A DNA stretch of 64,000 nucleotides from Xanthobacter oligotrophicus (GCF_008364685.1 NZ_VTTL01000001.1:1-64000), one strand, 5' to 3'; shown: positions 11,069 through 21,344, counted from the first letter of the stretch. A program made the numbers and translations. Notes: generated by a model from the letters alone, not told the origin.

Positions 11069-12220
11069 TCAGCGTCTCCACAAGCGCACGAGTTGGTCGG
11101 CGCCCAGTTCGGCGCGCTCCACCTCGGCGAAGCCCACGGGGGCGAAAAGGCGGCCGAGCGGACGACCGGCCAGAGCATGATAGGCATCCGGCCCCAGCAG
11201 CACCGGGCTGTGGAACACCGCCACCTCGTCCACCAGGCCCGCCTCCAGGAAGGCCGCGGCAGTGGCGGGGCCGCCCTCCACCATCAGGCGGGTGATGCCG
11301 AGCAGGCCCAGCAGCTTAAGCACCGCCGGCAGGTGCAGCCGCCCCTCGACGCCGCCACGCGGCGCGCGCAGCACCTCGACGCCCCGTTCCATGAGGGCGG
11401 CGGCGCGCTCGGCCGGGGCATCCTCCGCCGCGATCACCCAGACCGGGACATCGCAGGCGGTGCGCACCAGGGCGCTTTCAAGGGGAATATCGAGCCCGCT
11501 GTCGAGCACGAGGCGCACCGGGGAGCGGTCCTCATGGCCTTCCAGACGGCAGGTGAGCATGGGGTCGTCGGCCGTCACCGTGCCGAGGCCCACCAGGATG
11601 GCGTCCGCATGGGCACGCATGAGATGCGCCCGCGCCCGCGCCTCGGGTCCGGTAACCACCGCCGGCCGGGGTCCCGCGAGGGCGGCCTTGCCGTCGGCAG
11701 AGACCGCCATCTTCAAAAGCACATGGGGCCGGCCCTCGGTGACGCGACGGATATGGCCGGCATGGTCGGCCAACGCCTGCTCGGCCCCGACCCCAACCGT
11801 CACCCAGATGCCGGCGGCACGCAGGCGGGCAACGCCGCGTCCCTTCACCCGATGGTCCGGGTCCTCGATGGCGGCCACCACCCGGCGTACGCCGGCGGCG
11901 ATCACCGCGCCGGCGCAGGGCGGCGTGCGGCCGTGGTGGGAACAGGGCTCCAGCGTCACATAGAGCGTCGAGCCACGGGCCGCCTCCCCCGCCTGGGCGA
12001 GGGCGATAGGCTCGGCATGGGGGCGGCCGGTGGGCGCGGTGGCGGCGGCGCCGACGATATGCGGGCGTCCGTCCACGTGCTGCACCACCACGGCGCCCAC
12101 GGAGGGGTTGGGCCAAGTGCGCCCGAGGCCGCTCTGGCCCACCTTCAGGGCCTCGGCCATGAACCGTTCGTCTTCCTCCGGAGAGGTGACGGGATGGGCG
12201 GACAGGGGAGAAACGCTCAT
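11069..12220 (-). CDS. ribD: Bifunctional riboflavin deaminase/reductase RibD
   Basis: RibD carries out the second and third pyrimidine steps of riboflavin synthesis. The 383-residue product has an N-terminal CMP-deaminase-like domain with the zinc/proton-shuttle motif RPHAEPIAL and the paired-Cys motif [16 protein letters not shown], then a C-terminal reductase domain ending in [21 protein letters not shown]. The start at 12220 overlaps the nrdR stop by four bases (ATGA), which fixes it despite a longer open frame upstream. Confidence 0.95.
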   Translation of the reverse strand: MSVSPLSAHPVTSPEEDERFMAEALKVGQSGLGRTWPNPSVGAVVVQHVDGRPHIVGAAATAPTGRPHAEPIALAQAGEAARGSTLYVTLEPCSHHGRTPPCAGAVIAAGVRRVVAAIEDPDHRVKGRGVARLRAAGIWVTVGVGAEQALADHAGHIRRVTEGRPHVLLKMAVSADGKAALAGPRPAVVTGPEARARAHLMRAHADAILVGLGTVTADDPMLTCRLEGHEDRSPVRLVLDSGLDIPLESALVRTACDVPVWVIAAEDAPAERAAALMERGVEVLRAPRGGVEGRLHLPAVLKLLGLLGITRLMVEGGPATAAAFLEAGLVDEVAVFHSPVLLGPDAYHALAGRPLGRLFAPVGFAEVERAELGADQLVRLWRR

Positions 12221-12768
12221 TCGGCGCTCCGCGGCGGGGTCTTGCCGGCGGCCTTCGGCTTGTCCTTGGAACCTTCGGCCTCGCCCGCGGCTTTCGCGTC
12301 TCCGGCCTGGGCAAGCTCGGGCTGCGAGAGTTCGGCCAGCGCGTTCTCGAAATCCTTGGCCTCGCGGAAATTGCGGTAGACCGAGGCGAAGCGCACATAG
12401 GCCACGTCGTCGAGCTGCTTCAGGCCTTCCATCACCATCTCGCCGATGGTCTCGGAGGTGATGTCGCTGTCGCCCATGCTCTCCAGCTGCCGCACGATGC
12501 CGGACAGCATGCGCTCCACCCGCTCGCCGTCCACCGGACGCTTGCGCAGGGCCACGTCCACGGAGCGGGCGAGCTTGTCGCGGTCGAACGGCACCCGCCG
12601 GCCGGAGCGCTTCAGCACCATCAGCTCGCGCAGTTGCACGCGCTCGAAGGTGGTGAAGCGGCCACCGCAGTCCGGGCAGATGCGACGGCGGCGGATGGCG
12701 GTGTTGTCTTCCGTCGGCCGGGAATCGCGCACCTGCGTGTCGAGACCGCCGCAATAGGGACAGCGCAT
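12217..12768 (-). CDS. nrdR: Transcriptional repressor NrdR
   Basis: NrdR represses ribonucleotide reductase genes in response to ATP/dATP. The 183-residue product has the N-terminal zinc ribbon with its two Cys pairs (MRCPYCGG and [15 protein letters not shown]) followed by an ATP-cone domain ([13 protein letters not shown] onward). The last ~35 residues are a Lys/Ala/Glu-rich tail beyond the usual ~150-residue core and are probably disordered. It sits between glyA and ribD. Confidence 0.95.
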   Translation of the reverse strand: MRCPYCGGLDTQVRDSRPTEDNTAIRRRRICPDCGGRFTTFERVQLRELMVLKRSGRRVPFDRDKLARSVDVALRKRPVDGERVERMLSGIVRQLESMGDSDITSETIGEMVMEGLKQLDDVAYVRFASVYRNFREAKDFENALAELSQPELAQAGDAKAAGEAEGSKDKPKAAGKTPPRSAE

Positions 12769-12855
12769 GCTTCACCCTTTCCGGCGCTCAGGCGTCTTCG
12801 CGCGGGGACACCGGTCCGCGAGACGAAGACGCGCTGGCACTTGCCCCTCCTGGGA

Positions 12856-12895
12856 CTTGCCCCTCAGGGATAGATCTTGCCCCTCAGGGATAGAT
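12856..12895. repeat. Perfect 20-bp tandem duplication at the glyA stop
   Basis: The 20 bases at 12856-12875 are repeated exactly at 12876-12895. A degraded partial third copy precedes them near 12839-12855. The second copy contains the glyA stop codon (12884-12886) and last codons, so the first copy lies just beyond the coding end. This looks like a recent slippage duplication. Confidence 0.9.
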
Positions 12896-14197
12896 GGGGA
12901 AGCGGGCGAGCAGGCCCGAGACCTTCTCGCGCACCGCGGCTTCCACCAGCGAATCCTCGTCCACGCCCTTCTGGGAGAGCACGTCCAGCACCTCGGCGAT
13001 GAAGTCGCCCACCTGCTGGAACTCCGCCACCCCGAAGCCACGCGTGGTGCAGGCCGGCGTGCCGAGACGGATGCCGGAGGTCACGAAGGGCTTCTCGGGG
13101 TCGAACGGGATGCCGTTCTTGTTGGTGGTGATGTGCGCCCGGCCGAGCGCGCCTTCCGAGGTCTTGCCGGTGAGGCGCTTGGGGCGCAGGTCCACCAGCA
13201 TCAGGTGGGTGTCGGTGCCGCCGGAGACGATGTTGAAGCCGTGGCCCTTCAGGGTCTCGGCCAGAGCCTTGGCATTCTCCACCACGTTCTTCGCATAGAG
13301 CTTGAACTCGGGGCGCAGCGCCTCGCCGAAGGCCACGGCCTTGGCGGCGATGACGTGCATCAGCGGCCCGCCCTGGATGCCGGGGAAGATGGCCGAATTG
13401 ATCTTCTTGGCCAGATCCTCGTCATTGGTGAGGATCATCCCGCCGCGCGGCCCGCGCAGGGTCTTGTGGGTGGTGGTGGTCACCACATGGGCGTGGGGGA
13501 ACGGGCTCGGGTGGGCGCCGCCGGCCACAAGGCCGGCAAAATGCGCCATGTCCACCATAAGCTTGGCGCCCACGCTGTCGGCGATGGCGCGCATCTTCGG
13601 GAAGTCGATGACGCGCGGATAGGCCGAGCCGCCCGCCACGATGAGCTTGGGCTTGTGCTCGTCGGCGAGCCGCGCCACCTCGTCATAGTCGATGCGCTGG
13701 TCGTCCTCGCGCACCGTATAGGGCACGGGCTTGAACCACTTGCCGGACATGTTGACCGGCGAGCCGTGGGTCAGGTGACCGCCGGCGGCAAGGTTGAGGC
13801 CGAGATAGGTGTCGCCGGGCTGCAGCAGGGCGAAGAACACGCCCTGGTTGGCCTGGCTGCCGGAATTGGGCTGCACATTGGCGAAGCCGCAGCCGAACAG
13901 CTTCTTGGCGCGCTCGATGGCGAGATTTTCCGCCACGTCCACGAACTTACAGCCGCCATAGTAGCGCTTGCCCGGATAGCCCTCGGCGTACTTGTTGGTG
14001 AGCACGGAGCCCTGGGCCTCGAGCACGGCGCGCGAGACGATATTCTCGGACGCGATCAGCTCGATCTCGTCGCGCTGGCGACCCAGCTCCGCCTTCACCG
14101 CGCCGGCGATCTCGGGATCGCTCTCGGCGAGAGGGGCAGTGAAGAAGCGGTTCATTTCCTCCGAAATGGAGGAGCGGTTCGCGTCCTGCGAGGCCAT
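12884..14197 (-). CDS. glyA: Serine hydroxymethyltransferase
   Basis: GlyA is a PLP enzyme that converts serine and tetrahydrofolate to glycine and methylene-tetrahydrofolate, the main one-carbon source. The 437-residue product has [10 protein letters not shown] near the N-terminus, the Gly-rich [13 protein letters not shown] segment, and the PLP-lysine motif [16 protein letters not shown]. The start at 14197 ([10 protein letters not shown]) is preceded by a GGAGA ribosome binding site; the open frame extends nine codons further to a GTG that looks less likely. It leads the glyA-nrdR-rib cluster. Confidence 0.96.
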   Translation of the reverse strand: MASQDANRSSISEEMNRFFTAPLAESDPEIAGAVKAELGRQRDEIELIASENIVSRAVLEAQGSVLTNKYAEGYPGKRYYGGCKFVDVAENLAIERAKKLFGCGFANVQPNSGSQANQGVFFALLQPGDTYLGLNLAAGGHLTHGSPVNMSGKWFKPVPYTVREDDQRIDYDEVARLADEHKPKLIVAGGSAYPRVIDFPKMRAIADSVGAKLMVDMAHFAGLVAGGAHPSPFPHAHVVTTTTHKTLRGPRGGMILTNDEDLAKKINSAIFPGIQGGPLMHVIAAKAVAFGEALRPEFKLYAKNVVENAKALAETLKGHGFNIVSGGTDTHLMLVDLRPKRLTGKTSEGALGRAHITTNKNGIPFDPEKPFVTSGIRLGTPACTTRGFGVAEFQQVGDFIAEVLDVLSQKGVDEDSLVEAAVREKVSGLLARFPIYP

Positions 14198-14331
14198 GGC
14201 AGGTCTCCGGTAATGTCGGGGCACCCCGGCGGGACGCGTGTTTCAGCGGCCCTCCGGAGCGGACCCTGCGCTTAACACAGGGTCGAGGTGAAGTCCAAAG
14301 CCTGGGCATGCGGCAGCAGCGCCGCAGCTCT

Positions 14332-14358
14332 GCGCCGGCTATAGATGTAGGCCGGCGC
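14332..14358 (-). terminator. Hairpin downstream of tonB
   Basis: An 8-bp perfect inverted repeat (GCGCCGGC/GCCGGCGC, 11-base loop) lies 12 bases beyond the tonB stop. There is no clear U tract, so its role as a terminator is tentative. Confidence 0.4.
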
Positions 14359-14370
14359 TTGGGAGCCGCC

Positions 14371-15204
14371 TCACCGCGAGGTGAAGTTGATCGGCACCGA
14401 GAAGGTCAGAGGCTTGCCGTCCGGAGGCGCGGGAAAGGGCGAGGCGCGCTGCGCCATGGCCACCGCCTCCCGGTCCAGCACGTCGTTCCCCGAGCCGCTC
14501 AACAGCCGCGCGCTCGTGACCGAACCCGACCCGCTGAGGGTGATGGAGATGCTCGGCCGGCCCAAGAGGCTGCCTTGAGGCCGCTTATAGCGGTTGAGGT
14601 GGGCGGAGGCCCGCGAGCGCCAGTCCGCCAGCGCCGCCGAACGCACGGCCGCGGCCCCCGGCGAGGGCGCTGCGGTGGCCTGCGCCGCCGGCGCATCCGA
14701 GCGGGGCGCGGCGGTGGTGGCCGGGGCCGACGGTCGCCGCGTGGGCTTGGCGTCCTTCTTCGGCTTCTCGACCTTTTCCTTCGGCGGCTGCTTTACCACT
14801 TCCTTTTTCGGCTCGGGCTTGGGCAGCACCACCTCGGCCTGTTCCTTGGAGGGCTCGACCTCCGGCAGCTTTTCCACCACCTCGTTCACCACCGGCTCCG
14901 GCGGCGGCGCGGCCTCGGCCGGGACATCCGGCGCATCGGGGACGGATTCGGGCGCCTGGACCATCTGCGGTCCGGGCGCGGCATCCTCCACCTGCTGCTG
15001 CTCGCTCACGGCGAGCGGGGCCAGCTCGATCATGATGGCGGCCGGCGGGGCCGATTCGCCCGCCTCCACCTTGCGCCAGAACAGCGCCGCATAGACCGCC
15101 ACCGCATGGACCGTGACGATGAACAGGGCGCCGGCAGCAAGCCGCAGCACCGTGTCGCGCACATGGGTGCGGTCGAAATCGTGCCAGTGATGGACCGCAC
15201 TCAC
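14371..15204 (-). CDS. tonB: Energy transducer TonB
   Basis: TonB couples the inner-membrane proton gradient, via ExbB/ExbD, to outer-membrane receptors for siderophores, cobalamin and similar substrates. The 277-residue product has one N-terminal membrane anchor at about residues 22-43, a long Pro/Glu/Lys/Ala-rich periplasmic spacer (PEPKKEVVKQPPKEKVEKPK) and a C-terminal TonB domain with GSVTSARLLSGSG and DREAVAMAQRASPFPAPP. It is the last gene of the exbB-exbD-tonB operon and its start overlaps the exbD stop by four bases. Confidence 0.92.
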   Translation of the reverse strand: MSAVHHWHDFDRTHVRDTVLRLAAGALFIVTVHAVAVYAALFWRKVEAGESAPPAAIMIELAPLAVSEQQQVEDAAPGPQMVQAPESVPDAPDVPAEAAPPPEPVVNEVVEKLPEVEPSKEQAEVVLPKPEPKKEVVKQPPKEKVEKPKKDAKPTRRPSAPATTAAPRSDAPAAQATAAPSPGAAAVRSAALADWRSRASAHLNRYKRPQGSLLGRPSISITLSGSGSVTSARLLSGSGNDVLDREAVAMAQRASPFPAPPDGKPLTFSVPINFTSR

Positions 15205-15689
15205 GGCCGCACTCCTGGGGCCGGAGCAGGAGCCGGTGCGGTTGCTGTCGCAGCCGGGGGCACAGGCGCGGCCTCCCCTTCCAGGCCCACCAGCGCTACC
15301 TTGAGGTAGCCGGCCGAGCGCAGCAGGTTCATCACCTCCATCACGTCGCCGAAGGGCACCGCCTTGTCGGCGCGCACGAACACCCGCTGCTGGCGGTCGC
15401 CGGAGGTCTTGCCGTCGAGCGCCTGGCCAAGCAAAGGCCGCTCCAGCGGATCATCCCCCAGCGCCAGCGACAGGTCCTTCTTCACGGAGAGGAACAGGGG
15501 CTTGTCCGGCCGTGGTTGGGGCTGGGCGTTGGAGGCCGGCAGGTCCACCTTCACGTCCACCGTGGCCAGCGGGGCCGCCACCATGAAGATGATAAGCAGC
15601 ACCAGCATCACGTCGATGAAGGGCGTGACGTTGATTTCGTGATTCTCGGCGAGGTCGTCCCCGCCGCCATGGTCGAGCTTGGCGGCCAT
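15201..15689 (-). CDS. exbD: Biopolymer transport protein ExbD
   Basis: ExbD is part of the proton-driven motor that energises TonB. The 162-residue product has a single N-terminal membrane helix containing the essential Asp in NVTPFIDVMLVLLIIFMVAA, then a periplasmic domain with QQRVFVRADKAVPFGDVMEVM. The C-terminus is a Pro/Ala-rich tail longer than usual. It lies six bases after exbB and overlaps tonB. Confidence 0.94.
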   Translation of the reverse strand: MAAKLDHGGGDDLAENHEINVTPFIDVMLVLLIIFMVAAPLATVDVKVDLPASNAQPQPRPDKPLFLSVKKDLSLALGDDPLERPLLGQALDGKTSGDRQQRVFVRADKAVPFGDVMEVMNLLRSAGYLKVALVGLEGEAAPVPPAATATAPAPAPAPGVRP

Positions 15690-15695
15690 GGCGCC

Positions 15696-16679
15696 TCACT
15701 CCGCGGCGGCGTGCAGGCGGCGGGGCTCCATGCCGCTGGCCGCCCGGTCGAGATCGCGGGACAGATGGCGCATGACCTCGGCCGAGGTGTCGGCGAGGCG
15801 GGCCTTCTGGGCGGCGATGGCGCGGGCGAACAGATTGTAGATCACCACCGCTGGGATGGCCGCGACGAGGCCGATGGCGGTGGCGAGCAGCGCCTCGGCG
15901 ATGCCCGGCGCCACTACGGCGAGATTGGTGGTCTGGGCCTTCGAAATGCCGATGAAGGCATTCATGATGCCCCACACGGTGCCGAACAGGCCCACGAACG
16001 GGGCGGTGGCGCCGATGGTGGCGAGCACGCCGGTGCCGCCCGACAGGCGACGGCCGGCCCGCGCCTCGATCCGGCTCAGGGCGACGGCGACGCGCTCCTT
16101 GATGCCCTCCACGGGCAACCCTTCTGAGACTTTCCATTCGGCGAGGGCGGCCTTGACGGTCGCGGGCGCGGCGCCTCGGTCCTTCGGCATGGCGGCAGCG
16201 GCGTCGAACAGGGTCGGCGCGGCCTGAAGCGCATTCAGCGTGCGCGCCACCGCGCGGCGGGCGAACACCAGTTCCAGCGACTTGGCGAACCACACGGTCC
16301 AGGTGATGAGGGAGGCGAAGGCGAGCCCCACCATCACCGCCTTCACCACCAGGTCGGCCGCCATGAACATGCCCCAGGGGGACAAATCATGCGGCAGCCG
16401 CGCGTCGATGGACGGGCTCTCGTGGGCGGGCGCATGCTCCGCCGCCGGATCATGGGCCGCAACAGGCGAGGGCGTCTCTGTGGGTGTGGCTGTGGCGGGA
16501 TACACGGCCGGCGCGCTCGGGGCCGGTGCAGCAACTGGGGGCTGTTCGGCGGGCGCGGTGGGCTGGGCGAGGGATAGGCCCGGCAAAAGCATAAGGGCGA
16601 GGAAAAGCAGAGCAGCGCCAGCAGGCACCTGGAACAAGGCACGCCAAAACGGCATGCGCAACATCAAGCGAACAGGCAT
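15696..16679 (-). CDS. exbB: TonB-system energizer ExbB
   Basis: ExbB is the MotA/TolQ-type proton channel subunit. The 327-residue product has an N-terminal signal-like helix and then an ~80-residue Pro/Ala/His-rich segment, giving a periplasmic extension seen in long ExbB forms. The three-helix core follows, with [20 protein letters not shown] and the pore helix [21 protein letters not shown]. It is first in the exbB-exbD-tonB operon. The ~295-base upstream gap must hold the promoter; iron control is expected from the pathway, but I could not identify a specific box. Confidence 0.92.
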   Translation of the reverse strand: MPVRLMLRMPFWRALFQVPAGAALLFLALMLLPGLSLAQPTAPAEQPPVAAPAPSAPAVYPATATPTETPSPVAAHDPAAEHAPAHESPSIDARLPHDLSPWGMFMAADLVVKAVMVGLAFASLITWTVWFAKSLELVFARRAVARTLNALQAAPTLFDAAAAMPKDRGAAPATVKAALAEWKVSEGLPVEGIKERVAVALSRIEARAGRRLSGGTGVLATIGATAPFVGLFGTVWGIMNAFIGISKAQTTNLAVVAPGIAEALLATAIGLVAAIPAVVIYNLFARAIAAQKARLADTSAEVMRHLSRDLDRAASGMEPRRLHAAAE

Positions 16680-16919
16680 CGCGCGTCACCAATCAAATTT
16701 GCAAGACTTGCTGGCGATCCCTGGCAACGGGGCTGGCTGGCTGCCTCCTTTATAAGCCCATTCGGCGCTGGTGCTAACCCTTATGAACTTCTCAGGTCTA
16801 GCGGCCGCATGCCGCAGGGAGATGTGAACCGCCATGGCAGCAACAATGCCGTGCATTCCCTTGCGGAATGAGATGAGGCATTGGAGGCGTCCAAAACCGG
16901 TGTCCGCGCTTGCGCGAAC

Positions 16920-16943
16920 GGAACCCGGTGCGATCCGGGTTCC
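16920..16943 (-). terminator. Hairpin downstream of the isovaleryl-CoA dehydrogenase gene
   Basis: A perfect 9-bp stem (GGAACCCGG/CCGGGTTCC) with a 6-base loop lies about 30 bases past the stop of the minus-strand acyl-CoA dehydrogenase gene. No U tract follows on that strand, so it may be a weak or Rho-assisted end. Confidence 0.45.
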
Positions 16944-16974
16944 GGCCATGGCGCCCTGCGGGATCGGAGCCCGC

Positions 16975-18147
16975 TCAGGCCGTCTTGTCGAACAGCTGGC
17001 GGCCGATGAGCATGCGGCGGATCTCGCTGGTGCCGGCACCGATCTCGTAGAGCTTGGCGTCGCGCAGCAGGCGGCCCGTGGGGTAATCGTTGATATAGCC
17101 GTTGCCGCCCAGGGTCTGGATGGCTTCCAGCGCCATCCAGGTGGCCTTTTCCGCCGCATAGAGGATGGCGCCGGCGGCGTCCTCGCGGGTGGTGGCGCCG
17201 CGGTCGCAGGCCTTGGCCACGGCATAGACGTAAGCCTTGGTGGCGTTCATGGTCACATACATGTCGGCGATCTTGCCCTGCATCAGCTGGAAGGTGCCGA
17301 TGGGCTGGCCGAACTGCTTGCGCTCGTGGACATAGGGCAGGACGATATCCATGCACGCCTGCATGATGCCCGTGGGGCCGCCCGCCAGCACCGCGCGTTC
17401 ATAATCAAGCCCGCTCATGAGCACGTTGACGCCCCGGCCCACGGCGCCGAGCACGTTCTCCTCCGGCACCTCGCAATCCTGAAACACCAGTTCGCCGGTG
17501 TCGGAGCCGCGCATGCCCAGCTTGTCCAGCTTCTGCGCCGTGGAGAAGCCGGGAAAGCCCTTCTCCACCAGGAAGGCGGTCATGCCCTTGGGGCCGGCGG
17601 CCGGATCAGTCTTGGCATAGACCACCAGCGTCTCGGCGATGGGGCCGTTGGTGATCCACATCTTGGAGCCGTTGAGGATGTAGCGGTCGCCCTTCTTGTC
17701 CGCGCGGGTGCGCATGGAGACCACGTCCGACCCCGCGCCCGGCTCCGACATGGCGAGCGCGCCCACATGCTCGCCGGAAATCAGCTTGGGCAGGTACTTC
17801 GCCTTCTGCTCGGCGGTGCCGTTGCGGCTGATCTGGTTGACGCACAAATTGGAGTGCGCGCCATAGGACAGGCCCACCGAGGCCGAGGCGCGGGAAATCT
17901 CCTCCATGGCGATGACGTGCTCGAGATAGCCGAGGCCCGAGCCACCATATTCCTCCTCCGCCGTGACGCCGAGCAGGCCCAGCGCGCCGAGCTTGGGCCA
18001 CAGGTCGCGGGGAAACTGGTTGGTCTTGTCGATCTCGGCGGCGCGCGGGGCGATCTCGGCGTCCGAGAACGAGCGCACGGTGTCGCGCAGCATGTCGGCG
18101 GTCTCGCCGAGGTCGAAATCGAAGCCGGCTTGGCTGTTCGGCAGCAT
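16975..18147 (-). CDS. ivd: Isovaleryl-CoA dehydrogenase
   Basis: This FAD enzyme oxidises isovaleryl-CoA to 3-methylcrotonyl-CoA in leucine breakdown. The 390-residue product has the acyl-CoA dehydrogenase layout ([34 protein letters not shown]). The catalytic base is the Glu at about residue 250 in [13 protein letters not shown]. That position, together with [12 protein letters not shown], is what separates isovaleryl-CoA dehydrogenases from short- and medium-chain relatives. A GGGAGGGAC ribosome binding site supports the ATG at 18147. The rest of the leucine pathway is not adjacent. A palindromic operator-like site lies ~75 bases upstream. Confidence 0.93.
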   Translation of the reverse strand: MLPNSQAGFDFDLGETADMLRDTVRSFSDAEIAPRAAEIDKTNQFPRDLWPKLGALGLLGVTAEEEYGGSGLGYLEHVIAMEEISRASASVGLSYGAHSNLCVNQISRNGTAEQKAKYLPKLISGEHVGALAMSEPGAGSDVVSMRTRADKKGDRYILNGSKMWITNGPIAETLVVYAKTDPAAGPKGMTAFLVEKGFPGFSTAQKLDKLGMRGSDTGELVFQDCEVPEENVLGAVGRGVNVLMSGLDYERAVLAGGPTGIMQACMDIVLPYVHERKQFGQPIGTFQLMQGKIADMYVTMNATKAYVYAVAKACDRGATTREDAAGAILYAAEKATWMALEAIQTLGGNGYINDYPTGRLLRDAKLYEIGAGTSEIRRMLIGRQLFDKTA

Positions 18148-18222
18148 CTTGTTGTCCCTCCCACGCTCCCCGGATCTTATTGCGCCGGGCGCAGGCGCCA
18201 GCGGGGAAGCGGCGCTAGAATA

Positions 18223-18238
18223 AAACGGTTGTCCGTTT
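18223..18238. promoter_or_regulatory. Palindromic TetR-type operator candidate upstream of ivd
   Basis: AAACGG-TTGT-CCGTTT is a perfect 6+4+6 inverted repeat, extended imperfectly to GAATAAA on both sides. It lies about 75 bases before the ivd start in an otherwise GC-rich gap. The form resembles operators of TetR-family repressors that control acyl-CoA catabolism. The regulator is not in this window. Confidence 0.6.
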
Positions 18239-18280
18239 ATTCAATGGGGTTGGTTGGGACAGCGAAGCGAAGTCTTTAAT

Positions 18281-18323
18281 GCCCCGGATCGGCACTCCGG
18301 CTGTGCCGTCGCTTGTCCGGGGC
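18281..18323. repeat. 43-nt structured palindromic repeat, copy 1
   Basis: This intergenic element between ivd and tgt folds into two nested stems: an outer 8-bp stem (GCCCCGGA/TCCGGGGC) and an inner 6-bp stem (CGGCAC/GTGCCG) around the loop TCCGGCT. It starts seven bases past the tgt stop codon. A second 43-base copy at 30203-30245 is about 79 percent identical, with stem changes that keep pairing. Confidence 0.75.
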
Positions 18324-18329
18324 ACTGCC

Positions 18330-19487
18330 TTACCCCGCCCAAGCCGGAATATCCCCCCGCGCCCAGCCGTCCTTCACCCCCGCCACATAGTCCCCGTACC
18401 GCCCCTCGCCGATGGCGGCGCGGGCGCCGGCCATGAGCTGCTCGTAATAGTGGACATTGGCCCAGGTGAGCAGCATGGAGCCCAGCATCTCCTCGCAGCG
18501 CACCAGGTGGTGGAGATAGGCGCGGGAATAGTCGCGTAGGGCCGGGCAGTCGCTTTCCTCGTCCAGCGGACGCGGGTCCTCGGCGTGGCGGGCGTTCTTC
18601 AGGTTGATGCGGCCGAAGCGGGTGAAGGCCAGCGCGTGCCGGCCCGAGCGGGTCGGCATCACGCAGTCGAACATGTCGATGCCGCGCGCTACCGATTCCA
18701 GAAGGTCGTCCGGCGTGCCCACGCCCATGAGATAGCGCGGCTTGTTCGCCGGCAGGTGCGGTTCCACCGTCTCGATCATGGCGAGCATGACCTCCTGCGG
18801 CTCGCCCACCGCAAGGCCGCCGATGGAATAGCCGGGGAAGTCCATGTCCGCCAGTGCACGAGCCGATTCCACCCGCAGCGCCGGCACCGCCCCGCCCTGC
18901 ACGATGCCGAACAGCGCCCGCCCCTTGGGCTGCGCCTCGAACGCGCGCTTCGAGCGCTCGGCCCAGCGCAGGGACAGGCGCATGGCGCGGGCGGCCTCCT
19001 CGTCAGTGCAGGGCAGGCGGACGCATTCGTCGAGCTGCATCTGGATGTCGGCGCCGAGCAGGCCCTGGATCTCCACCGAGCGCTCGGGACTCATCTCGAA
19101 ATAGGCGCCGTCCACATGGGAGCGGAAGGTGACGCCCTGCTCGCTCATCTTGCGCAGGCTCGACAGGCTCATCACCTGGAAGCCGCCGGAATCGGTGAGG
19201 ATCGGCCCATCCCAGCGCATGAATTTGTGCAGCCCGCCAAGCCTGGCGATGCGCTCCGCGCCGGGGCGCAGCATGAGGTGGTAGGTATTGGCGAGCACGA
19301 TATCGGCGCCGGTCTGCCTCACCTGGTCGAAATAGAGCCCTTTCACGGTGGCCGCCGTGCCCACCGGCATGAAGGCCGGCGTGCGGATGGCCCCGCGCGG
19401 GGTCGAGACGAAGCCGGTACGGGCGGCGCCGTCGGTGGCGGACAGGGTGAAGGAGAAGGTATCGGCCACAGGCTTGAGAAGCGTCAT
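18330..19487 (-). CDS. tgt: tRNA-guanine(34) transglycosylase with degenerate zinc site
   Basis: Tgt exchanges guanine 34 of GUN-anticodon tRNAs for preQ1, the key step of queuosine synthesis. The 385-residue product shows the substrate-binding [12 protein letters not shown], the SYSIGG-like [11 protein letters not shown], and the nucleophile region [20 protein letters not shown]. The C-terminal zinc motif is unusual. The family's three Cys and one His read S-x-C-x-x-L and Ala here ([23 protein letters not shown]), leaving one ligand. The start at 19487 overlaps the queA stop by four bases; the longer open frame upstream is queA sequence in another frame. Confidence 0.93.
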   Translation of the reverse strand: MTLLKPVADTFSFTLSATDGAARTGFVSTPRGAIRTPAFMPVGTAATVKGLYFDQVRQTGADIVLANTYHLMLRPGAERIARLGGLHKFMRWDGPILTDSGGFQVMSLSSLRKMSEQGVTFRSHVDGAYFEMSPERSVEIQGLLGADIQMQLDECVRLPCTDEEAARAMRLSLRWAERSKRAFEAQPKGRALFGIVQGGAVPALRVESARALADMDFPGYSIGGLAVGEPQEVMLAMIETVEPHLPANKPRYLMGVGTPDDLLESVARGIDMFDCVMPTRSGRHALAFTRFGRINLKNARHAEDPRPLDEESDCPALRDYSRAYLHHLVRCEEMLGSMLLTWANVHYYEQLMAGARAAIGEGRYGDYVAGVKDGWARGDIPAWAG

Positions 19488-20572
19488 GGCCCGCCTTCTG
19501 GCAGAAGCAGGCACGCATCGCCATAGGAATAGAAGCGATAGCCTTCCGCGATGGCGTGGGCATAGGCGCGCTTCTGCGCCTCGTGCCCCACGAAGGCGGC
19601 CACCAGCATCACCAGCGTCGAGCGCGGCAGGTGGAAGTTGGTGAGCATGCCGTCCACGGCGCGGAAGCGATAGCCGGGGGTGATGAAGATGTCCGTCTCC
19701 CCCACGAAGGGGCGGATGAGGCCGTCTTCCCCCGTCGCGCTCTCGATCAGGCGGGTGGAGGTGGAGCCCACGGTGAAGATCCGCCCGCCCTTGGCCTTCA
19801 CCGCGTTGAGGGCGGCAGCGGTGTCGGCGCTCACCTCGCCCCATTCGGCATGCATGCGATGGCCGGACGTGTCCTCCGCCTTCACCGGCAGGAAGGTGCC
19901 GGCCCCCACATGGAGCGTCACCGTGTGCATCCCGGCACCAGTGGCGGCGATGCGGGAGAGAAGCTCGGGGGTGAAGTGCAGGCTCGCCGTGGGCGCGGCC
20001 ACCGAGCCGGAGACGCGGGCGAACAGGGTCTGGTAGTCGGCGCGGTCGCGGTCGTCCTCGGCGCGGCGGGCGGCGATATAAAGCGGGATGGGCATGTGCC
20101 CCACCGCCGTCACCGCCTCGTCCAGCGCCGCGCCGGCCAGATCGAAGGCGAGGATGACCGAGCCGTCGTCTTCCTTGGCCGCGATCTGCGCATCGAGGGC
20201 GCCGAGCAGGCAGGCGCTCCCCTCCCCGCCGAAGCGCACGCGGTCGCCCACGCGCAGGCGCTTGCCCGGCTTGGCGAAGGCCTGCCAGCGCGAGGCATCG
20301 AGCCGCTTGATGAGGTTGGCCTCGACGCGCACCGCCGAGCCGCCGTCCCGCTCGCGCACGCCCTCCAGCGCTGCCGGGATGACGCGCGTGTCGTTCACCA
20401 CAAGCGCATCGTTGGAGGTGATGAAACCGGGCAGGTCGCGGACCTGGAGGTCGGACAGTTCCGGCACCCGGCCCGGACGCACCACCAGCATGCGCGCGGT
20501 GTCGCGCGGTTCGGCCGGGCGCAGGGCGATATGCTCCTCCGGGAGATCGAAGTCGAAGGCGTCAACGCGCAT
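19484..20572 (-). CDS. queA: S-adenosylmethionine:tRNA ribosyltransferase-isomerase
   Basis: QueA transfers and rearranges the ribosyl group of S-adenosylmethionine onto preQ1 in tRNA, giving epoxyqueuosine. The 362-residue product begins [24 protein letters not shown]. It contains the typical [43 protein letters not shown], and near the C-terminus [25 protein letters not shown]. Its stop overlaps the tgt start (ATGA), so the two queuosine genes form one transcription unit. Confidence 0.96.
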   Translation of the reverse strand: MRVDAFDFDLPEEHIALRPAEPRDTARMLVVRPGRVPELSDLQVRDLPGFITSNDALVVNDTRVIPAALEGVRERDGGSAVRVEANLIKRLDASRWQAFAKPGKRLRVGDRVRFGGEGSACLLGALDAQIAAKEDDGSVILAFDLAGAALDEAVTAVGHMPIPLYIAARRAEDDRDRADYQTLFARVSGSVAAPTASLHFTPELLSRIAATGAGMHTVTLHVGAGTFLPVKAEDTSGHRMHAEWGEVSADTAAALNAVKAKGGRIFTVGSTSTRLIESATGEDGLIRPFVGETDIFITPGYRFRAVDGMLTNFHLPRSTLVMLVAAFVGHEAQKRAYAHAIAEGYRFYSYGDACLLLPEGGP

Positions 20573-20614
20573 GGGATCGGGCTGCTGGCTCGTTTGGCGG
20601 GGAAGCGGGCGGGG

Positions 20615-21253
20615 TCAGAAGATGGCGACCGCGCCCTGGTAGATGGCCCAGCTCATCAGCGCGGTGATCAGGAGCCCCAGCACCGTCGCGCCGAAGCCTG
20701 CGAGGATCACGAGGCCGTCCCGCTCCACCAGACCAAGGCCGAAGATGCACACGGCAAAGCCGGGCGGCAGATTGCCGAGGAAGGGGATGGGCAGAAGCAG
20801 GATGAAGCCCAGCAGCACCACGGTCGCCCCCACCACGCGGCGGGCGGTGGGGCCGGCGAACTGCTCGTAGCGCGGCCGGGAGAGCTTCTCGAAGCGCTCG
20901 ATCCAGGGCCGCGAGCGGGTGACGATGCTCTCCAGCATGGCCCGGGAAAAGGTGCGTTTGGCGATGGTTTCCGGCAGCCACAATTCCTGCCGGCCCAAAG
21001 CCATCTGCAGGCCGATGAGGCCGAGGATGATGCCGCAGATCACCGGGATGCCGGGGGGCATGGGGATGCAGTTGGGAATGCCGAAGATGAGGAAGAGTAT
21101 GCCGAAGGCGCGATTGCGCAAGGCGTTCACGAGGTCGCCAATGGCCACCTTGTCCTCTTCCTGGGCGGCGAGGACGGCGGCGAGCAGTTCGGACGTTCGG
21201 GGCGTGCGGTGATCCAACGGGTCCTCGTTTCCAACCTCGTTTCCATCGGTCAC
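20615..21253 (-). CDS. exoD: Exopolysaccharide synthesis protein ExoD family
   Basis: A 212-residue inner-membrane protein of the ExoD family, named from rhizobial mutants affected in exopolysaccharide and nodule invasion; the molecular role is not established. Visible family features are LVNALRNRAFGILFLIFGIPNCIPMPPGIPVICGI and the hydrophobic pair LLPIPFLGNLPPGFAVCIFGLGLVERDGL. About four membrane segments are expected. It is upstream of queA on the same strand, separated by about 40 bases. Confidence 0.88.
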   Translation of the reverse strand: MTDGNEVGNEDPLDHRTPRTSELLAAVLAAQEEDKVAIGDLVNALRNRAFGILFLIFGIPNCIPMPPGIPVICGIILGLIGLQMALGRQELWLPETIAKRTFSRAMLESIVTRSRPWIERFEKLSRPRYEQFAGPTARRVVGATVVLLGFILLLPIPFLGNLPPGFAVCIFGLGLVERDGLVILAGFGATVLGLLITALMSWAIYQGAVAIF

Positions 21254-21344
21254 CGTCCTCTTAGCATCGCGAAAACGGCACTGTCAGGGCGTCGAGGCCG
21301 CACGCCTCGCCCGCATCCACACCATGATGCCGTCCCGCATGCCC

